Shown here: in pieces, positions 26,285 to 35,093 of the stretch
Numbering within the stretch: the first letter of the stretch is position 1
Layout: each line of letters starts with the position of its first letter
DNA from: AC-32 sp963821495
Lineage (GTDB): Bacteria > Actinomycetota > Thermoleophilia > Gaiellales > Gaiellaceae
Assembly (NCBI GenBank): GCA_963821495.1
Contig: CAWGEA010000003.1
Coordinates: forward strand, 2,170,001-2,234,000
DNA length: 64,000 bases
Reading direction: 5' to 3'
Program-made: the position numbers and the translations under genes
Notes under the pieces: generated by a model
Seen by the model: only the letters and a program-made list of their open reading frames with translations
Database searches by the model: none
What the model was told of the DNA's origin: nothing

Positions 26285-27426
26285 GCAGCCCGGAAGCGGA
26301 CGAAGCGGCGCTTTCCCGCTTGAACAAGCGCTCCGGCGAGCTTCTCGCGGGGAACGTCGAGGTCGGTCACGACCTCTCCTGCGACCCTGACGCCGCCCTG
26401 GGAGATGAGCCGTCTCGCCTCGCTCGTCGAGTCGAGCCCTAGCTCGCCGACGAGCAGGGCCGGCAGATGCAGCGGGTCGCCCTCGGGCAGCTCCGCCTCG
26501 GTCACCTCTTCCGGCGCCTGGCCCTCGCGCACGACGCGCGTGAAGTGGTCCTCTGCCTCGCCTGCCGCCTCCTCGCCCCACGAGCGGGCAACGATGAAGC
26601 GCGCGAGCGCGAGCTTCGCCTGCATCGGGTCGCCCTTTGGGAGCTCGCGCTCCCAGACGAGGCGATACCACTCCTCGAGCATGTCGTCCGGCACGCGCAT
26701 GGTGCGGCCGAACATCTCCTCGGGCGGTGCGGTCAGCGGGATGTTGTTCCCGATGGAGGAGCTCATCTTCTCGCCGTCCCACGAGAGCAGCAGTGGCGTC
26801 GTCAGCGCGACCTGCGGCTCGAGCCCGTACGCCTCCATCACGTCGCGGCCCGCCAGCAGGTTGTAGAGCTGGTCGGTGCCACCGAGCTCGACGTCGGCCT
26901 CGATCGCGACCGAGTCGTACGCCTGCATCAGCGGGTACAGCAGCTCGGAGACCGAGATCGGCTCGCCGGCGGCGTAGCGCTTCGCGAAGTCGTCGCGTTC
27001 CAGCATCCGCGCAACGGTGATCGTCCGGGCCAGCCGAACGACCTCCGCGTACGAGAGCTTCGAGAGCCACTCGCCGTTGTAACGCACCTCCGTCCGCTCC
27101 GGGTCGAGGATCACCATCGCCTGCTCGAGGTACGTCTTGGCGTTCTGCTCGATCTCCTCGTCGCTCAGCACCGGCCGTTCCGCCGACCGCCCCGAGGGGT
27201 CGCCGATCCGCGTCGTGTAGTCGCCGACGATCAGGACGCCCGTGTGCCCCTCGTCCTGGAAGGCGCGCATGCGCTGCAGCGGGATTCCGCGGCCGACGTG
27301 GATGTCGGGCGAGGTGACGTCGATGCCGAGCTTCACGCGCAGCGGCCGGCCGAGCTCGAGCTTCGCCTCGAGCCCACCCTCGGGGAGGACGTGGACGGCG
27401 TTACGAGTTAGCTCAGGAAGGCCCAT
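26281..27426 (-). CDS. tyrS: Tyrosyl-tRNA synthetase
   Basis: Charges tRNA-Tyr with tyrosine. The 381-residue enzyme has the class I signatures HVGRG (residues 43-47, HIGH-type) and KMSSS (from residue 220), and the tyrosine-binding stretch DYTTRIGDPSGR. A C-terminal S4 RNA-binding domain begins near residue 325 (SEARRLISQGGVRVAGEVV). Length suits the shorter TyrRS type. It is upstream of the rRNA operon on the same strand, and divergent from the PBP gene across 38 bp. Confidence 0.95.
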   Translation of the reverse strand: MGLPELTRNAVHVLPEGGLEAKLELGRPLRVKLGIDVTSPDIHVGRGIPLQRMRAFQDEGHTGVLIVGDYTTRIGDPSGRSAERPVLSDEEIEQNAKTYLEQAMVILDPERTEVRYNGEWLSKLSYAEVVRLARTITVARMLERDDFAKRYAAGEPISVSELLYPLMQAYDSVAIEADVELGGTDQLYNLLAGRDVMEAYGLEPQVALTTPLLLSWDGEKMSSSIGNNIPLTAPPEEMFGRTMRVPDDMLEEWYRLVWERELPKGDPMQAKLALARFIVARSWGEEAAGEAEDHFTRVVREGQAPEEVTEAELPEGDPLHLPALLVGELGLDSTSEARRLISQGGVRVAGEVVTDLDVPREKLAGALVQAGKRRFVRFRAA

Positions 27427-27446
27427 TCGCGCGGCGAGTCTACCGT

Positions 27447-27452
27447 TACAAT
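27447..27452 (+). promoter_or_regulatory. Possible -10 box of the PBP gene
   Basis: TACAAT lies 12 bases before the GTG start of the penicillin-binding protein. No good -35 is seen in the 38-bp divergent gap, which partly lies within tyrS. The transcript would have a very short leader. Confidence 0.3.
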
Positions 27453-27464
27453 CTCCGGCCTCTC

Positions 27465-29909
27465 GTGCCGCGTTCGGCCAGTAAGCACGCGCCTCCCAGG
27501 CCGCGGCGCAGGATTCGCAAGCTGCGCCTGTTCGGCCTCCTCCTGATCCTCTTCGTGCTCGGGACGATGTCGTTCACCTTCGGACTGGTCACGTCCGTCG
27601 CGAGCGAGATCCCGTCGCTGGACCCGGCCCGGCTGCAGGCGCGCGAGGTCGACGGCTACATCTACGACCGCAAGGGGGAGCGCGTTCTCGCCGTGCTGCG
27701 TGGCAAGCAGAGTCGCATCCTCCTGCCGTCCGAGAAGATCTCGGACCGGATGAAGCTCGCGATCGTCGCGATCGAGGACAAGCGGTTCTACGAGCACCGC
27801 GGGATCGACCTCCACGGCATCTTCCGCGCGGTCATCCAGGACCTCCGGCACAAGGCCGTGGTCGAGGGCGGCTCCACGATCACGCAGCAGTTCGTCAAGA
27901 ACACGTACACCAAGAACCAGCGCTCGATCGGCCGCAAGCTGAAAGAAGCGGCGCTTGCATGGCAGCTAGAGCAGCGCTGGTCGAAGGACCGGATCCTGAC
28001 CGCGTACCTGAACACGATCTACTTCGGCAACGGCGCCTACGGCGTCCAGCAGGCTGCGCTGACCTACTTTCACCACGGCGCGGACAAGAAGCATCTCGGC
28101 TGGGCGGAGGCGGCGTTGCTCGCCGGGATCCCCGCCGATCCGTCGCGGTACGACCCCGTCACGAACCCCAGCGCCGCGCGCGAGCGGCGGGACACGGTGT
28201 TGAAGGCGCTGCTCGATCAGGGCGACATGACCTATGCCGAGTACACGAGAGCGACCCGGGTGAAGCTGCCGCGGCCGGAGGACGTGCACCTCTCCGGACA
28301 GCGCGGACCGGCGCCCTACTTCACGAACTACGTCGAGCAGCAGCTGATCGACCGCTACGGCTCCGGCCGCGTCTTCGGAGGCGGTCTGCGCGTGACGACG
28401 ACAATCGACCTCAACCTCCAGCGCTTCGCGCGGCAGGCGATCGGCAAGTGGCTGACGAAGCCGAACGGCCCGTCGGCCGCGCTGGTGGCGGTCGATCCCC
28501 GCAACGGCAGCGTGCTCGCGATGATCGGCGGCAACAGCTACCGCAAGAGTCAGTTCAACCTCGCCGTCCAGGGCGAGCGGCAGCCGGGGTCGTCGTTCAA
28601 GCCGTTCGTGCTGGCGACGGCGCTGAGGGACGGGATCTCCCCCGACTCGGAGTTCGAGTCCGGCCCGGTGCAGATCCCGCTCGGCGACAAGCTGTGGTCG
28701 GTGCACAACTACGAGAACTCCGACCTCGGCCGGATCTCGCTCGCGACGGCCACCGAGGTCTCCGACAACACCGTCTTCGCACAGCTGACGCAGCTCGTCG
28801 GGCCGCCGGCGATCGTGCGCACCGCCACGCGGCTCGGGATCACGAGCCCGCTGAGGAGCTACTTCGCGATCGGGCTCGGCGCCGAGGCCGTGAACCCGCT
28901 CGAGATGGCGCGCGCGTTCTCGGCGTTCGCAAACGGCGGCCGGCGGATCGACGGAGCGGCCTTCGGGAACCGGCCGCGCGCGATCTCGACGGTTCGCAAC
29001 GACGCCCGGCGGATGGTCGACAACAACCTTCCGGTTGGCCGGCACGTCCTGACCGCGAACACGGCCGCGCTCGTCACCTCGCTGCTCGAGGGCGTCGTCC
29101 GCGCGGGCACCGGCAAGCGCGCGCAGCTGTCGGACGGCCGGCCGGTCGCGGGCAAGACCGGGACGACCGAGAACTACGGCGACGCGTGGTTCGTCGGCTA
29201 CACGCCACAGCTCGTGACCGCGGTGTGGGTCGGATACCCGACGACGCTGAGGCCGATGCTGACCGAGTACAACGGCGACGCAGTCGCGGGCGGCACCTTC
29301 CCCGCGCTGATCTGGAAGGCGTTCATGGAGCGCGCACTCCCGTACATGCACGAGCCGCCGCAGGACTTCCCGAGCGTCTCGCTGCCGTACTCGGTGCCGC
29401 GAACCGTCGTCTACCGCGACGGCCGGCTCGAGCTCGACAACGGCAACTGCCACAACACGAAGCTGCTCCTCTACTTCGCCGGCGAACGGCCCGCACTGAC
29501 GGCGAACTGCAAGGTGAACGAGGTCGCGGTACCGCGGGTGGTCGGGAGCACGATCGCCGAGGCGAAGGCGCGCCTCGCGGCGCAGCCGCTGACGCCCACG
29601 TACGTTTACGAGCCGGCGCGGCCGCTGCAGAAGCTCGGCGTCGTCGTGCGCCAGATCCCGGCAAGAGGGACGCTCTCGTCCTACGGGAAGGTGACGCTCG
29701 TGTTGCCGAAGGCGCTGCAGGGCGCCGTCCCGAAGGTCGTCGGGCTACGGCTCGGCCGCGCCGAGGCGCGGCTCGAGCGCTACCACCTGAAGTGGAAGGT
29801 GGACGGGAATCCGTCGCTCGCCGCAAAGGTCACCGGGCAGACACCGCGCTGGGGCGTCGCGGGCAAGCGCGGTCTGGTGGTCACGCTCGTCGTGAAGCAG
29901 CGCGGCTGA
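27465..29909 (+). CDS. Class A penicillin-binding protein with PASTA domains
   Basis: Bifunctional peptidoglycan synthase. Following an Arg-rich cytoplasmic tail and one TM helix (LFGLLLILFVLGTMSFTFGL, residues 22-41), residues about 75-230 are a GT51 glycosyltransferase with EDKRFYEHRG (catalytic Glu104). The transpeptidase domain has SSFK (Ser376), SDN in ATEVSDNTVF, and KTGTTEN. From about 670, two PASTA-type repeats (VPRVVGSTIAEAKARLAAQPL... and VPKVVGLRLGRAEARLERYHL...) form an extracellular tail with a C-terminal VVTLVVKQRG. GTG start at 27465. Length (814) is typical for PASTA-type PBPs. Its 3' end overlaps the convergent glycosylase by 29 bp. Confidence 0.93.
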   Translation: MPRSASKHAPPRPRRRIRKLRLFGLLLILFVLGTMSFTFGLVTSVASEIPSLDPARLQAREVDGYIYDRKGERVLAVLRGKQSRILLPSEKISDRMKLAIVAIEDKRFYEHRGIDLHGIFRAVIQDLRHKAVVEGGSTITQQFVKNTYTKNQRSIGRKLKEAALAWQLEQRWSKDRILTAYLNTIYFGNGAYGVQQAALTYFHHGADKKHLGWAEAALLAGIPADPSRYDPVTNPSAARERRDTVLKALLDQGDMTYAEYTRATRVKLPRPEDVHLSGQRGPAPYFTNYVEQQLIDRYGSGRVFGGGLRVTTTIDLNLQRFARQAIGKWLTKPNGPSAALVAVDPRNGSVLAMIGGNSYRKSQFNLAVQGERQPGSSFKPFVLATALRDGISPDSEFESGPVQIPLGDKLWSVHNYENSDLGRISLATATEVSDNTVFAQLTQLVGPPAIVRTATRLGITSPLRSYFAIGLGAEAVNPLEMARAFSAFANGGRRIDGAAFGNRPRAISTVRNDARRMVDNNLPVGRHVLTANTAALVTSLLEGVVRAGTGKRAQLSDGRPVAGKTGTTENYGDAWFVGYTPQLVTAVWVGYPTTLRPMLTEYNGDAVAGGTFPALIWKAFMERALPYMHEPPQDFPSVSLPYSVPRTVVYRDGRLELDNGNCHNTKLLLYFAGERPALTANCKVNEVAVPRVVGSTIAEAKARLAAQPLTPTYVYEPARPLQKLGVVVRQIPARGTLSSYGKVTLVLPKALQGAVPKVVGLRLGRAEARLERYHLKWKVDGNPSLAAKVTGQTPRWGVAGKRGLVVTLVVKQRG

Positions 29910-30486
29910 GGAAGCGCGACCCGGCCTCGACGTAACGCCAGGGCAGATCGACGGCCCGGGAGATGCCGACACGCGGGCCCGCGACGACGCGCGTACGCGT
30001 TCGAGGTTGACGCGCCCGCAGCTCGAACGGCGGCCGGTCGAGCGGCAGGCCGTCGTGCTCGCGGCTGATGCCGAGCGCCTGGCAGAGCCGGCCCGGACCG
30101 CTGCAGAGAAGGCGCGGGTCGTCCAGGCCGCGGCGGTCGCGCATCGCATCGAGCTCGTGCGTCGGCTCGAGCGCGCGGACGAGCACCGCGCTCGCAGCAC
30201 CCTCGCCCTCGCAGACGAGATTCAGGCACCAGTGGATTCCGTAGGAGCGGTACACGTAGGCGTGGCCGGGCGGGCCGAACATCGAGGCGTTGCGCGCGGT
30301 GCGGCCGCGGTAGGCGTGGCTCGCCGGATCCTCGGGGTCGTAGGCCTCGACCTCGACGATCCTCCCGCCTACGCCGTCGACCAGCAGGTCCGCGCCGATC
30401 AGCTGCGGCGCGACCTCGTGCACGCTGCGGGCGAAGAACTCAGTCGGGAGCGCGCGCGTCGTAGCGGGTGAAGGCGGGGACGGCAA
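29881..30486 (-). CDS. mpg: 3-methyladenine DNA glycosylase (AAG/Mpg family)
   Basis: Removes alkylated purines in base excision repair. The 201-residue protein holds the family signatures: LPTEFFARSVHEVAPQLIGADLLV, VEVEAYDPEDPASHAYRGRT (with the catalytic Glu), NASMFGPPGHAYVYRSYGIHWCLNLV, and GPGRLCQALGI. A TTG start at 30486 is used to keep the N-terminal FFARS segment; this makes it overlap the upstream MFS gene by 47 bp, so the start is uncertain. Convergent with the PBP gene. Confidence 0.88.
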   Translation of the reverse strand: MPSPPSPATTRALPTEFFARSVHEVAPQLIGADLLVDGVGGRIVEVEAYDPEDPASHAYRGRTARNASMFGPPGHAYVYRSYGIHWCLNLVCEGEGAASAVLVRALEPTHELDAMRDRRGLDDPRLLCSGPGRLCQALGISREHDGLPLDRPPFELRARQPRTRTRVVAGPRVGISRAVDLPWRYVEAGSRFLSRAASRRA

Positions 30487-31702
30487 GGGCGATCAGGACG
30501 GTACCGACGACGCAAACGACGCCGCCGGAGACGATCGAGAAGCGCAGGTTGGTCAGCGACGCCACGAGCCCGGCCTCGACGTTGCCGAGCGCGGGCGATG
30601 CCGCGACCTGCGCGAACTCGATTCCGGAGACGCGCCCGCGGACGGAGTCGGGCGTCACCGTCCACAGGATCGTCCCGCGCAGGACGGCGCTGACGTTGTC
30701 CGCGGCTCCGGCCGCGGCGAGCAGGAGCAGCGCGACCCAGAGCGAGTCGGCGAACCCGAATGCGGCGATCGCGACTCCCCAGAGCGCTGCGGCGATCGCG
30801 ACGATCAGGCCCTGCCGTCTGACATGCCCGATCCAGCCCGAGAGCAGCGACGCCGTCAGTGCGCCGGCATAAGGCGCGGCGTACATCAGACCGAGGACGC
30901 CGGCCCCGCCGTGGAAGCGATGGAGCGCGAGGGCGGGGAAGAGCGCGCGCGGCATGCCGAAGACCATCGCGTTCGAGTCGACGAGGAACATCCCGAGCAG
31001 CACCTTCTTGCGCTTGACGAAGCCGAAGCCCTCGCGGATCGTGCGCATGCTCGGCCGCTCTGCGTCGTGAGCGGCGGGCAGCGGCGGGAGGCGCCAGACC
31101 GACCACAGCGAGGCGGCGAACGTTGCGGCGTCGAGCAGGTAAGCGCCCTTCAGGCTGAAGACCGCGATCAGCGCGCCGCCGAGCGCCGGGCCGGCCACGC
31201 TCGTCGTGCTCCCGTACACGTTCTCGATTGCATTCGCCGCGGCCAGCTCGTCGGGCTGAACGAGGCGCGGGATGACGGTGTTCATACCGGGCACTCCGAG
31301 CGAGAAGAACGACATCGCGAGTGTGACGAGGACGTAGATCGCCCAGATCCGCGGCTCGGCGAGGCTCGCGTTGAAGGCGAATCCGAGCGCGACGAGCGCC
31401 AGCAGGATCTCCGTCACGAGGAGCATCCGGCGGCGGTCGACGGCGTCGGCGATTGCGCCACCGACGATCGTCAGTGTCAGCAACGGGAAGAGCTCGCAGA
31501 GGGAGAGCAGGCCGACCTGCAGGGTGGAATGCGTCAGCTGGTAGAGCTGGTACGGGGCGGCGACGGCAGCGACCTCGCTGCCGAAGGTCGAGATCGTCTG
31601 GCCGACGAAGAGGCGGCGGAAGGCGGGGTAGCGGCGGAGCGGCCCGAGGTCGATCGCCAGCCGGCGCAGGCGGCCGGGCTCGCGGATCTCCGCCGGTTCC
31701 AA
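30440..31702 (-). CDS. MFS transporter, EntS-like exporter
   Basis: A 420-residue membrane protein with about 12 TM helices. The motif GGAIADAVDRRRML (residues about 80-95) is the MFS motif A-type loop, and the second half starts after FGFVKRKKVLLGMFLVDSNAMVFGMPRALFPAL. It is of the MFS_3/EntS type, which often exports siderophores or hydrophobic drugs; substrate unknown. Its 3' end overlaps the glycosylase start by 47 bp. Confidence 0.82.
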   Translation of the reverse strand: MEPAEIREPGRLRRLAIDLGPLRRYPAFRRLFVGQTISTFGSEVAAVAAPYQLYQLTHSTLQVGLLSLCELFPLLTLTIVGGAIADAVDRRRMLLVTEILLALVALGFAFNASLAEPRIWAIYVLVTLAMSFFSLGVPGMNTVIPRLVQPDELAAANAIENVYGSTTSVAGPALGGALIAVFSLKGAYLLDAATFAASLWSVWRLPPLPAAHDAERPSMRTIREGFGFVKRKKVLLGMFLVDSNAMVFGMPRALFPALALHRFHGGAGVLGLMYAAPYAGALTASLLSGWIGHVRRQGLIVAIAAALWGVAIAAFGFADSLWVALLLLAAAGAADNVSAVLRGTILWTVTPDSVRGRVSGIEFAQVAASPALGNVEAGLVASLTNLRFSIVSGGVVCVVGTVLIALAVPAFTRYDARAPD

Positions 31703-31808
31703 ACTAAGGCGTCGCTTGCGATGCCGAGATCAGGGCGCGCGAGCTTTGCTCGTGCGTCCGTCTGAGCCGACAGGTCGCTACGAGGGGCACTGTGGGCACG
31801 GGTTCGCC

Positions 31809-32165
31809 CTAGAAGAGCTTGTCGGGCTCGTCGGACCGGGCGGACGCCTCGAGCAGACGGCGCGCGCGGCGCCCGAGGTCGGCGAGGTCGACGCGGCCCG
31901 TCTGCGACTGCTCGGCCAGGCGTTGAGCGAGGTCGAGCGCGTCGTCGAGGAGCGGCTTGCCGATCGCCTGCTCCTGGCCCATGTCGGCGAGGATCGTGCG
32001 CTCGGTGCGGGACGCGACGATCGGCTCGGACACACCCTCGACCCAGACCAGCGTGCGGCGGCCGTGCCCGCGGCGCTCGTCGCGGATCGGCTCGATCGCG
32101 TAGATCTTGTCCGCGCGCGCGTACTTGCCGAAGCCGAGGAAGACCATTCGGTTGCCGTCCGCCAT
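31809..32165 (-). CDS. RemA-like (DUF370) protein with C-terminal extension
   Basis: The ATG at 32165 yields 118 residues. Residues 8-62 match the RemA/DUF370 plan: VFLGFGKYARADKIYAIEPI, then GHGRRTLVWVEGVSEPIVAS with the conserved GRRT. RemA oligomers bind DNA and activate matrix and osmolyte genes in Bacillus. A C-terminal helical extension (LLDDALDLAQRLAEQ, then VDLADLGRRARRLLEAS) is absent from the short Bacillus protein. The DNA-binding role here is inferred from the family. It is separated from the aminotransferase gene by about 190 bp with inverted repeats. Confidence 0.65.
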   Translation of the reverse strand: MADGNRMVFLGFGKYARADKIYAIEPIRDERRGHGRRTLVWVEGVSEPIVASRTERTILADMGQEQAIGKPLLDDALDLAQRLAEQSQTGRVDLADLGRRARRLLEASARSDEPDKLF

Positions 32166-32204
32166 GGCCGGATTATCGCGGCGCCGCGGGACGTGACGCG
32201 CGCG

Positions 32205-32256
32205 GTGAATGTTCACGCGCGTGCGCGACAACCCGAACCCCCCACCCAGGGTGGGG
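32205..32256. promoter_or_regulatory. Inverted repeats upstream of the RemA-like gene
   Basis: GTGAA-TG-TTCAC at 32205-32216 is a perfect short palindrome 40 bases upstream of the RemA-like start, in promoter position. A second inverted repeat, CCCCACCC-A-GGGTGGGG (32240-32256), followed by CTTT, may terminate the upstream minus-strand transcript. Confidence 0.4.
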
Positions 32257-32355
32257 CTTTCAACCCGCCTCCCTCGGCGGTGACGCTAGCCGATCCGGGC
32301 GCGCGGGTCTGTCACGGCCTCGTGCCGAAGGCTCGGAGATTCGTGCACAGCCGCG

Positions 32356-33474
32356 CTAGAGCGCCGCACGGAGAGCGTCCACGACGCGCTCCTGGTCCTC
32401 CGCCTCGAGCTGTGGGTAGAACGGCAACGCGAGCGTCCGCCCCGCCACCTCCTCGGCGGCGGGGCAGGTGCCCTCCGCGAAGCCGTACGCCTCGCGCATG
32501 TACGGCTGCAGGTGCACGCACGGGACGTACTCCGCGGTGCCGATCCCCTGCGCGCGCAGCTCGGCCATCACCCGCGCGCGGTCGGCTCCGTGCGGCAGCG
32601 CGACCACGTAGACGAACCACGACCGCCGGTGCTCGGCGTCGTCGGCGCAGAGCGGTTCGACTTCGACGCCGTCGAGCAGCCGCCCGTAGCGGGCGGCTGC
32701 GGCGGCCCGCAGCTCCAGCAGCCGGTCGAGCTTCTCCAGCTGCGCGATCCCGATCGCCGCCTGCACGTCCGTCCAGCGGTAGTTGAGGCCGACGCGCACG
32801 TGGTGAAACCACGCGCCGCCCTCGTAGTCGCGGCCCTGGTTGCGCAGGCTGCGCACGAGCTGCCACACCTCTTCGGAGTGCGTGAAGACCACGCCGCCCT
32901 CACCCGTCGCGAGCTGCTTGTTCGGGTAGAAGCCGAACACGCCCGAGGGGCCGTGGGAGCCGATGGGCCGGCCCTTGTACTCGGCACCGAGCGCCTCGGC
33001 CGCGTCCTCGATCAGCGCCAGACCGTGGCGCTCGCAGAGCGCGCGGATCTCGTCCAGCTCGCAGGGGTAGCCGAACATGTCCACCGCGACGATCGCCTTC
33101 GTCCGCGGGGTGATCCCTGCCTCGAGCGCCGCAGGATCGAGATTCAGCGTCCGCGGGTCGACGTCCGCGAAGACCGGAGTCGCTCCCTCGAGGACGAAGC
33201 AGTTGGCCGAGGAGGCGAAGGAGATCGGCGAGGTGATCGCCTCGTCGCCGGGGCCCAGCCCTGCTATCCGCGCGAGCAGGTGTAGCCCCGCGGTGCCGCT
33301 CGAGACCGCGGCCACGTAGGGCGCGCCGATGCGCTCGGCCAGCAGCTCCTCGAAGCGGTCGATCGTCGGCCCGAGCGACAACCGGCCCGAACGCAGCACC
33401 TCGAGGACGAGCTCCTCCTCCCGCTCGTCCAGGAGCGGCCTGGCAAGCGGGATCTCGCGAAGGCCGGTGCTCAA
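32356..33474 (-). CDS. DegT/DnrJ/EryC1-family sugar aminotransferase
   Basis: A PLP-dependent aminotransferase that usually makes amino sugars for glycans. The 372-residue protein includes YVAAVSSGTAGLHLLARIAGLGPGDEAITSPISFASSAN, the catalytic region with HGLALIEDAAEALG and the PLP lysine in GFYPNKQLATGEGGVVF, and the C-terminal FxxYPQLEAEDQERVVDALR. The TTG start at 33474 overlaps the TGA of ilvE as TTGA, so the two genes are translationally coupled. The extra upstream residues that other frames give (RFRHARACGS) are in the ilvE coding region and unlikely real. Substrate is not known. Confidence 0.88.
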   Translation of the reverse strand: MSTGLREIPLARPLLDEREEELVLEVLRSGRLSLGPTIDRFEELLAERIGAPYVAAVSSGTAGLHLLARIAGLGPGDEAITSPISFASSANCFVLEGATPVFADVDPRTLNLDPAALEAGITPRTKAIVAVDMFGYPCELDEIRALCERHGLALIEDAAEALGAEYKGRPIGSHGPSGVFGFYPNKQLATGEGGVVFTHSEEVWQLVRSLRNQGRDYEGGAWFHHVRVGLNYRWTDVQAAIGIAQLEKLDRLLELRAAAAARYGRLLDGVEVEPLCADDAEHRRSWFVYVVALPHGADRARVMAELRAQGIGTAEYVPCVHLQPYMREAYGFAEGTCPAAEEVAGRTLALPFYPQLEAEDQERVVDALRAAL

Positions 33475-34397
33475 GCTTCCGCAGGCGCGGGCGTGGCGAA
33501 ATCGAGCCACTGGGCCCAGCGCTCGCTGCGACCACGCGCGGTGTCCAGGTAGGCCTCCTGGATCTCGAGCGTGATCGGCCCGACCCCGATCTCGACGTCG
33601 TCGACGGCGCGCAGCGGCGTCACCTCGGCCGCGGTGCCGGTCATGAACGCCTCGTCGGCGAGGTAGAGGTCAGAGCGGATCAGCATCTTCTCGTGCACGC
33701 GGTAGCCGAGGTCCTGAGCGATCTGGATGACGGTGTCGCGGGTGATCCCGGGCAGGATCGAGGTCGAGAGGTCCGGAGTGAACACCTCGCCGTCCTTCAC
33801 GATGAAGACGTTCTCGCCCGACCCGTCGGCGACGTAGCCGGCACTCGTGAGCAGGATCGCCTCGTCGTAGCCGGCGCGGTTCGCTTCGGTCACGGCGAGC
33901 ATCGAGTTCAGGTAGACGCCCGTCGCCTTGGCCGCGTGCGGAATCACGTTCGGCCCGATGCGCTCCCAGCTCGAGACCTTGGCCGCGATCCCGTTCTTGA
34001 GTCCCTCCTCGCCGAGGTACGCACCCCAGGGCCAGCTCATGATCACGACGTCGACCGGGTTTCCGACTGCGGAGACGCCGAGCTCGCCGTACCCGTAGAA
34101 CGCGATCGGCCGCAGGTAGCACTCGGGCAGACCGTTGGCGGCGATCAGCTCGTGGCACGCCGCTCGCAGCTCCTCGAGCGAGTAGCCGAGGTCCATCTGC
34201 AACAGGCGCGCCGAGTTCTCGAAGCGCCGCAAGTGGTCGGTCAGCCGGAAGACGGCCGAACCCTTCGGGGTCTCGTAGGCGCGGATGCCCTCGAAGACGC
34301 CGGAGCCGTAGTGGAGCCCGTGGGCGCCGACGTGAATGCGGGCGTCGGCCCAGTCGACGAGCTCTCCGTTCATCCAGATCTTCTCGGTCTCGCGCAC
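33471..34397 (-). CDS. ilvE: Branched-chain amino acid aminotransferase
   Basis: Class IV PLP-dependent transaminase for Leu, Ile and Val. The 308-residue protein has WMNGELVDWADARIHVGAHGLHYGSGVFEGIRAYET, the PLP-binding lysine in NVIPHAAKATGVYLNSMLA, and EAILLTSAGYVADGSGENVFIVKDG. A strong Shine-Dalgarno (AGGAGG) precedes the GTG at 34397. Operon with the downstream DegT-family gene (TTGA overlap). Confidence 0.93.
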   Translation of the reverse strand: MRETEKIWMNGELVDWADARIHVGAHGLHYGSGVFEGIRAYETPKGSAVFRLTDHLRRFENSARLLQMDLGYSLEELRAACHELIAANGLPECYLRPIAFYGYGELGVSAVGNPVDVVIMSWPWGAYLGEEGLKNGIAAKVSSWERIGPNVIPHAAKATGVYLNSMLAVTEANRAGYDEAILLTSAGYVADGSGENVFIVKDGEVFTPDLSTSILPGITRDTVIQIAQDLGYRVHEKMLIRSDLYLADEAFMTGTAAEVTPLRAVDDVEIGVGPITLEIQEAYLDTARGRSERWAQWLDFATPAPAEA

Positions 34398-34410
34398 AGG
34401 CGACCTCCTC

Positions 34411-34914
34411 TCAGGTCTGATGGTAAGGGGCCTGCTCGACGACGTCCATCGGACGAGCGCGCGAGAGGCGGAGCAGCTCGATCGGGCTCAATGCGGCCAT
34501 GTGCCGTTCGGAGCCCGCCCCCACCCACAGCACCGGCTGCGAGAGGAGCGTGCGCTCGACGAACACGGCCGAGACGCGCGGCAGCGGGAAGGGGCACACC
34601 GCCCCGGGCTCGAAGCCGGTTGCGTCGCGTACCTCCTCGCTGCCCGCGATGCGAGCGAAGCGCGCTCCCGCCGCGCGCGCGATCTTCCCGGAGTCGGCGC
34701 GACGGTCTCCCGGCACGAGCGCGACCACCGGCCGGCCGTCGCAGTCGAACACCAGCGACTTGACGATCTGGGCGAGCTCGCAGCCCGCGGCGCGAGCGGC
34801 GTCCTGCGCGGTGGGCGTCCCCTCCGGGAACTCCTCCAGCCGGACCTCGGCGCGAGCCTCGCGCAGATAGGAGGAAACACGCTCGACAGCCTCTGGCCAC
34901 TCCTTGGTCGCCAC
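34411..34914 (-). CDS. YbaK/ProX-type aminoacyl-tRNA deacylase
   Basis: A trans-editing protein that removes mischarged amino acid (typically Cys or Ala from tRNA-Pro) in this family. The 167-residue GTG-started protein (34914) shows TAQDAARAAGCELAQIVKSLVFDCDGRPVVALVPGD, with the catalytic Lys in IVKSLVF, then GFEPGAVCPFPLPRVSAVFVERTLL and a C-terminal LSPIELLRLSRARPMDVV. The GTG start is chosen since the upstream stretch of the long frame is poor protein. Which tRNA it edits is unknown. Confidence 0.85.
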   Translation of the reverse strand: MATKEWPEAVERVSSYLREARAEVRLEEFPEGTPTAQDAARAAGCELAQIVKSLVFDCDGRPVVALVPGDRRADSGKIARAAGARFARIAGSEEVRDATGFEPGAVCPFPLPRVSAVFVERTLLSQPVLWVGAGSERHMAALSPIELLRLSRARPMDVVEQAPYHQT

Positions 34915-35093
34915 GGCCGAAAGGCTACCCGCGCAACCGCAGGTCGGGCGTCGCCGTTCTGGCGACAACGGGCCTTCGATCAGAGATCGCCCGCAACGAG
35001 GCGTTCTTCCGCACCCTCAACGAGGTCACCGGCAACGCCGCTACGCGATCGTCGAGAAGGTCGACCGCGTCACGGCCGCGATCGTGCGCCGCC

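Noticed and set aside
34915..35093. Short coding-looking stretch reading ARNEAFFRTLNEV followed in another frame by RYAIVEKVDRVTAA
   Set aside because: It needs a frameshift, has no start codon or ribosome site, and no recognisable family. It may be a remnant, but the evidence is too thin to list as a gene.
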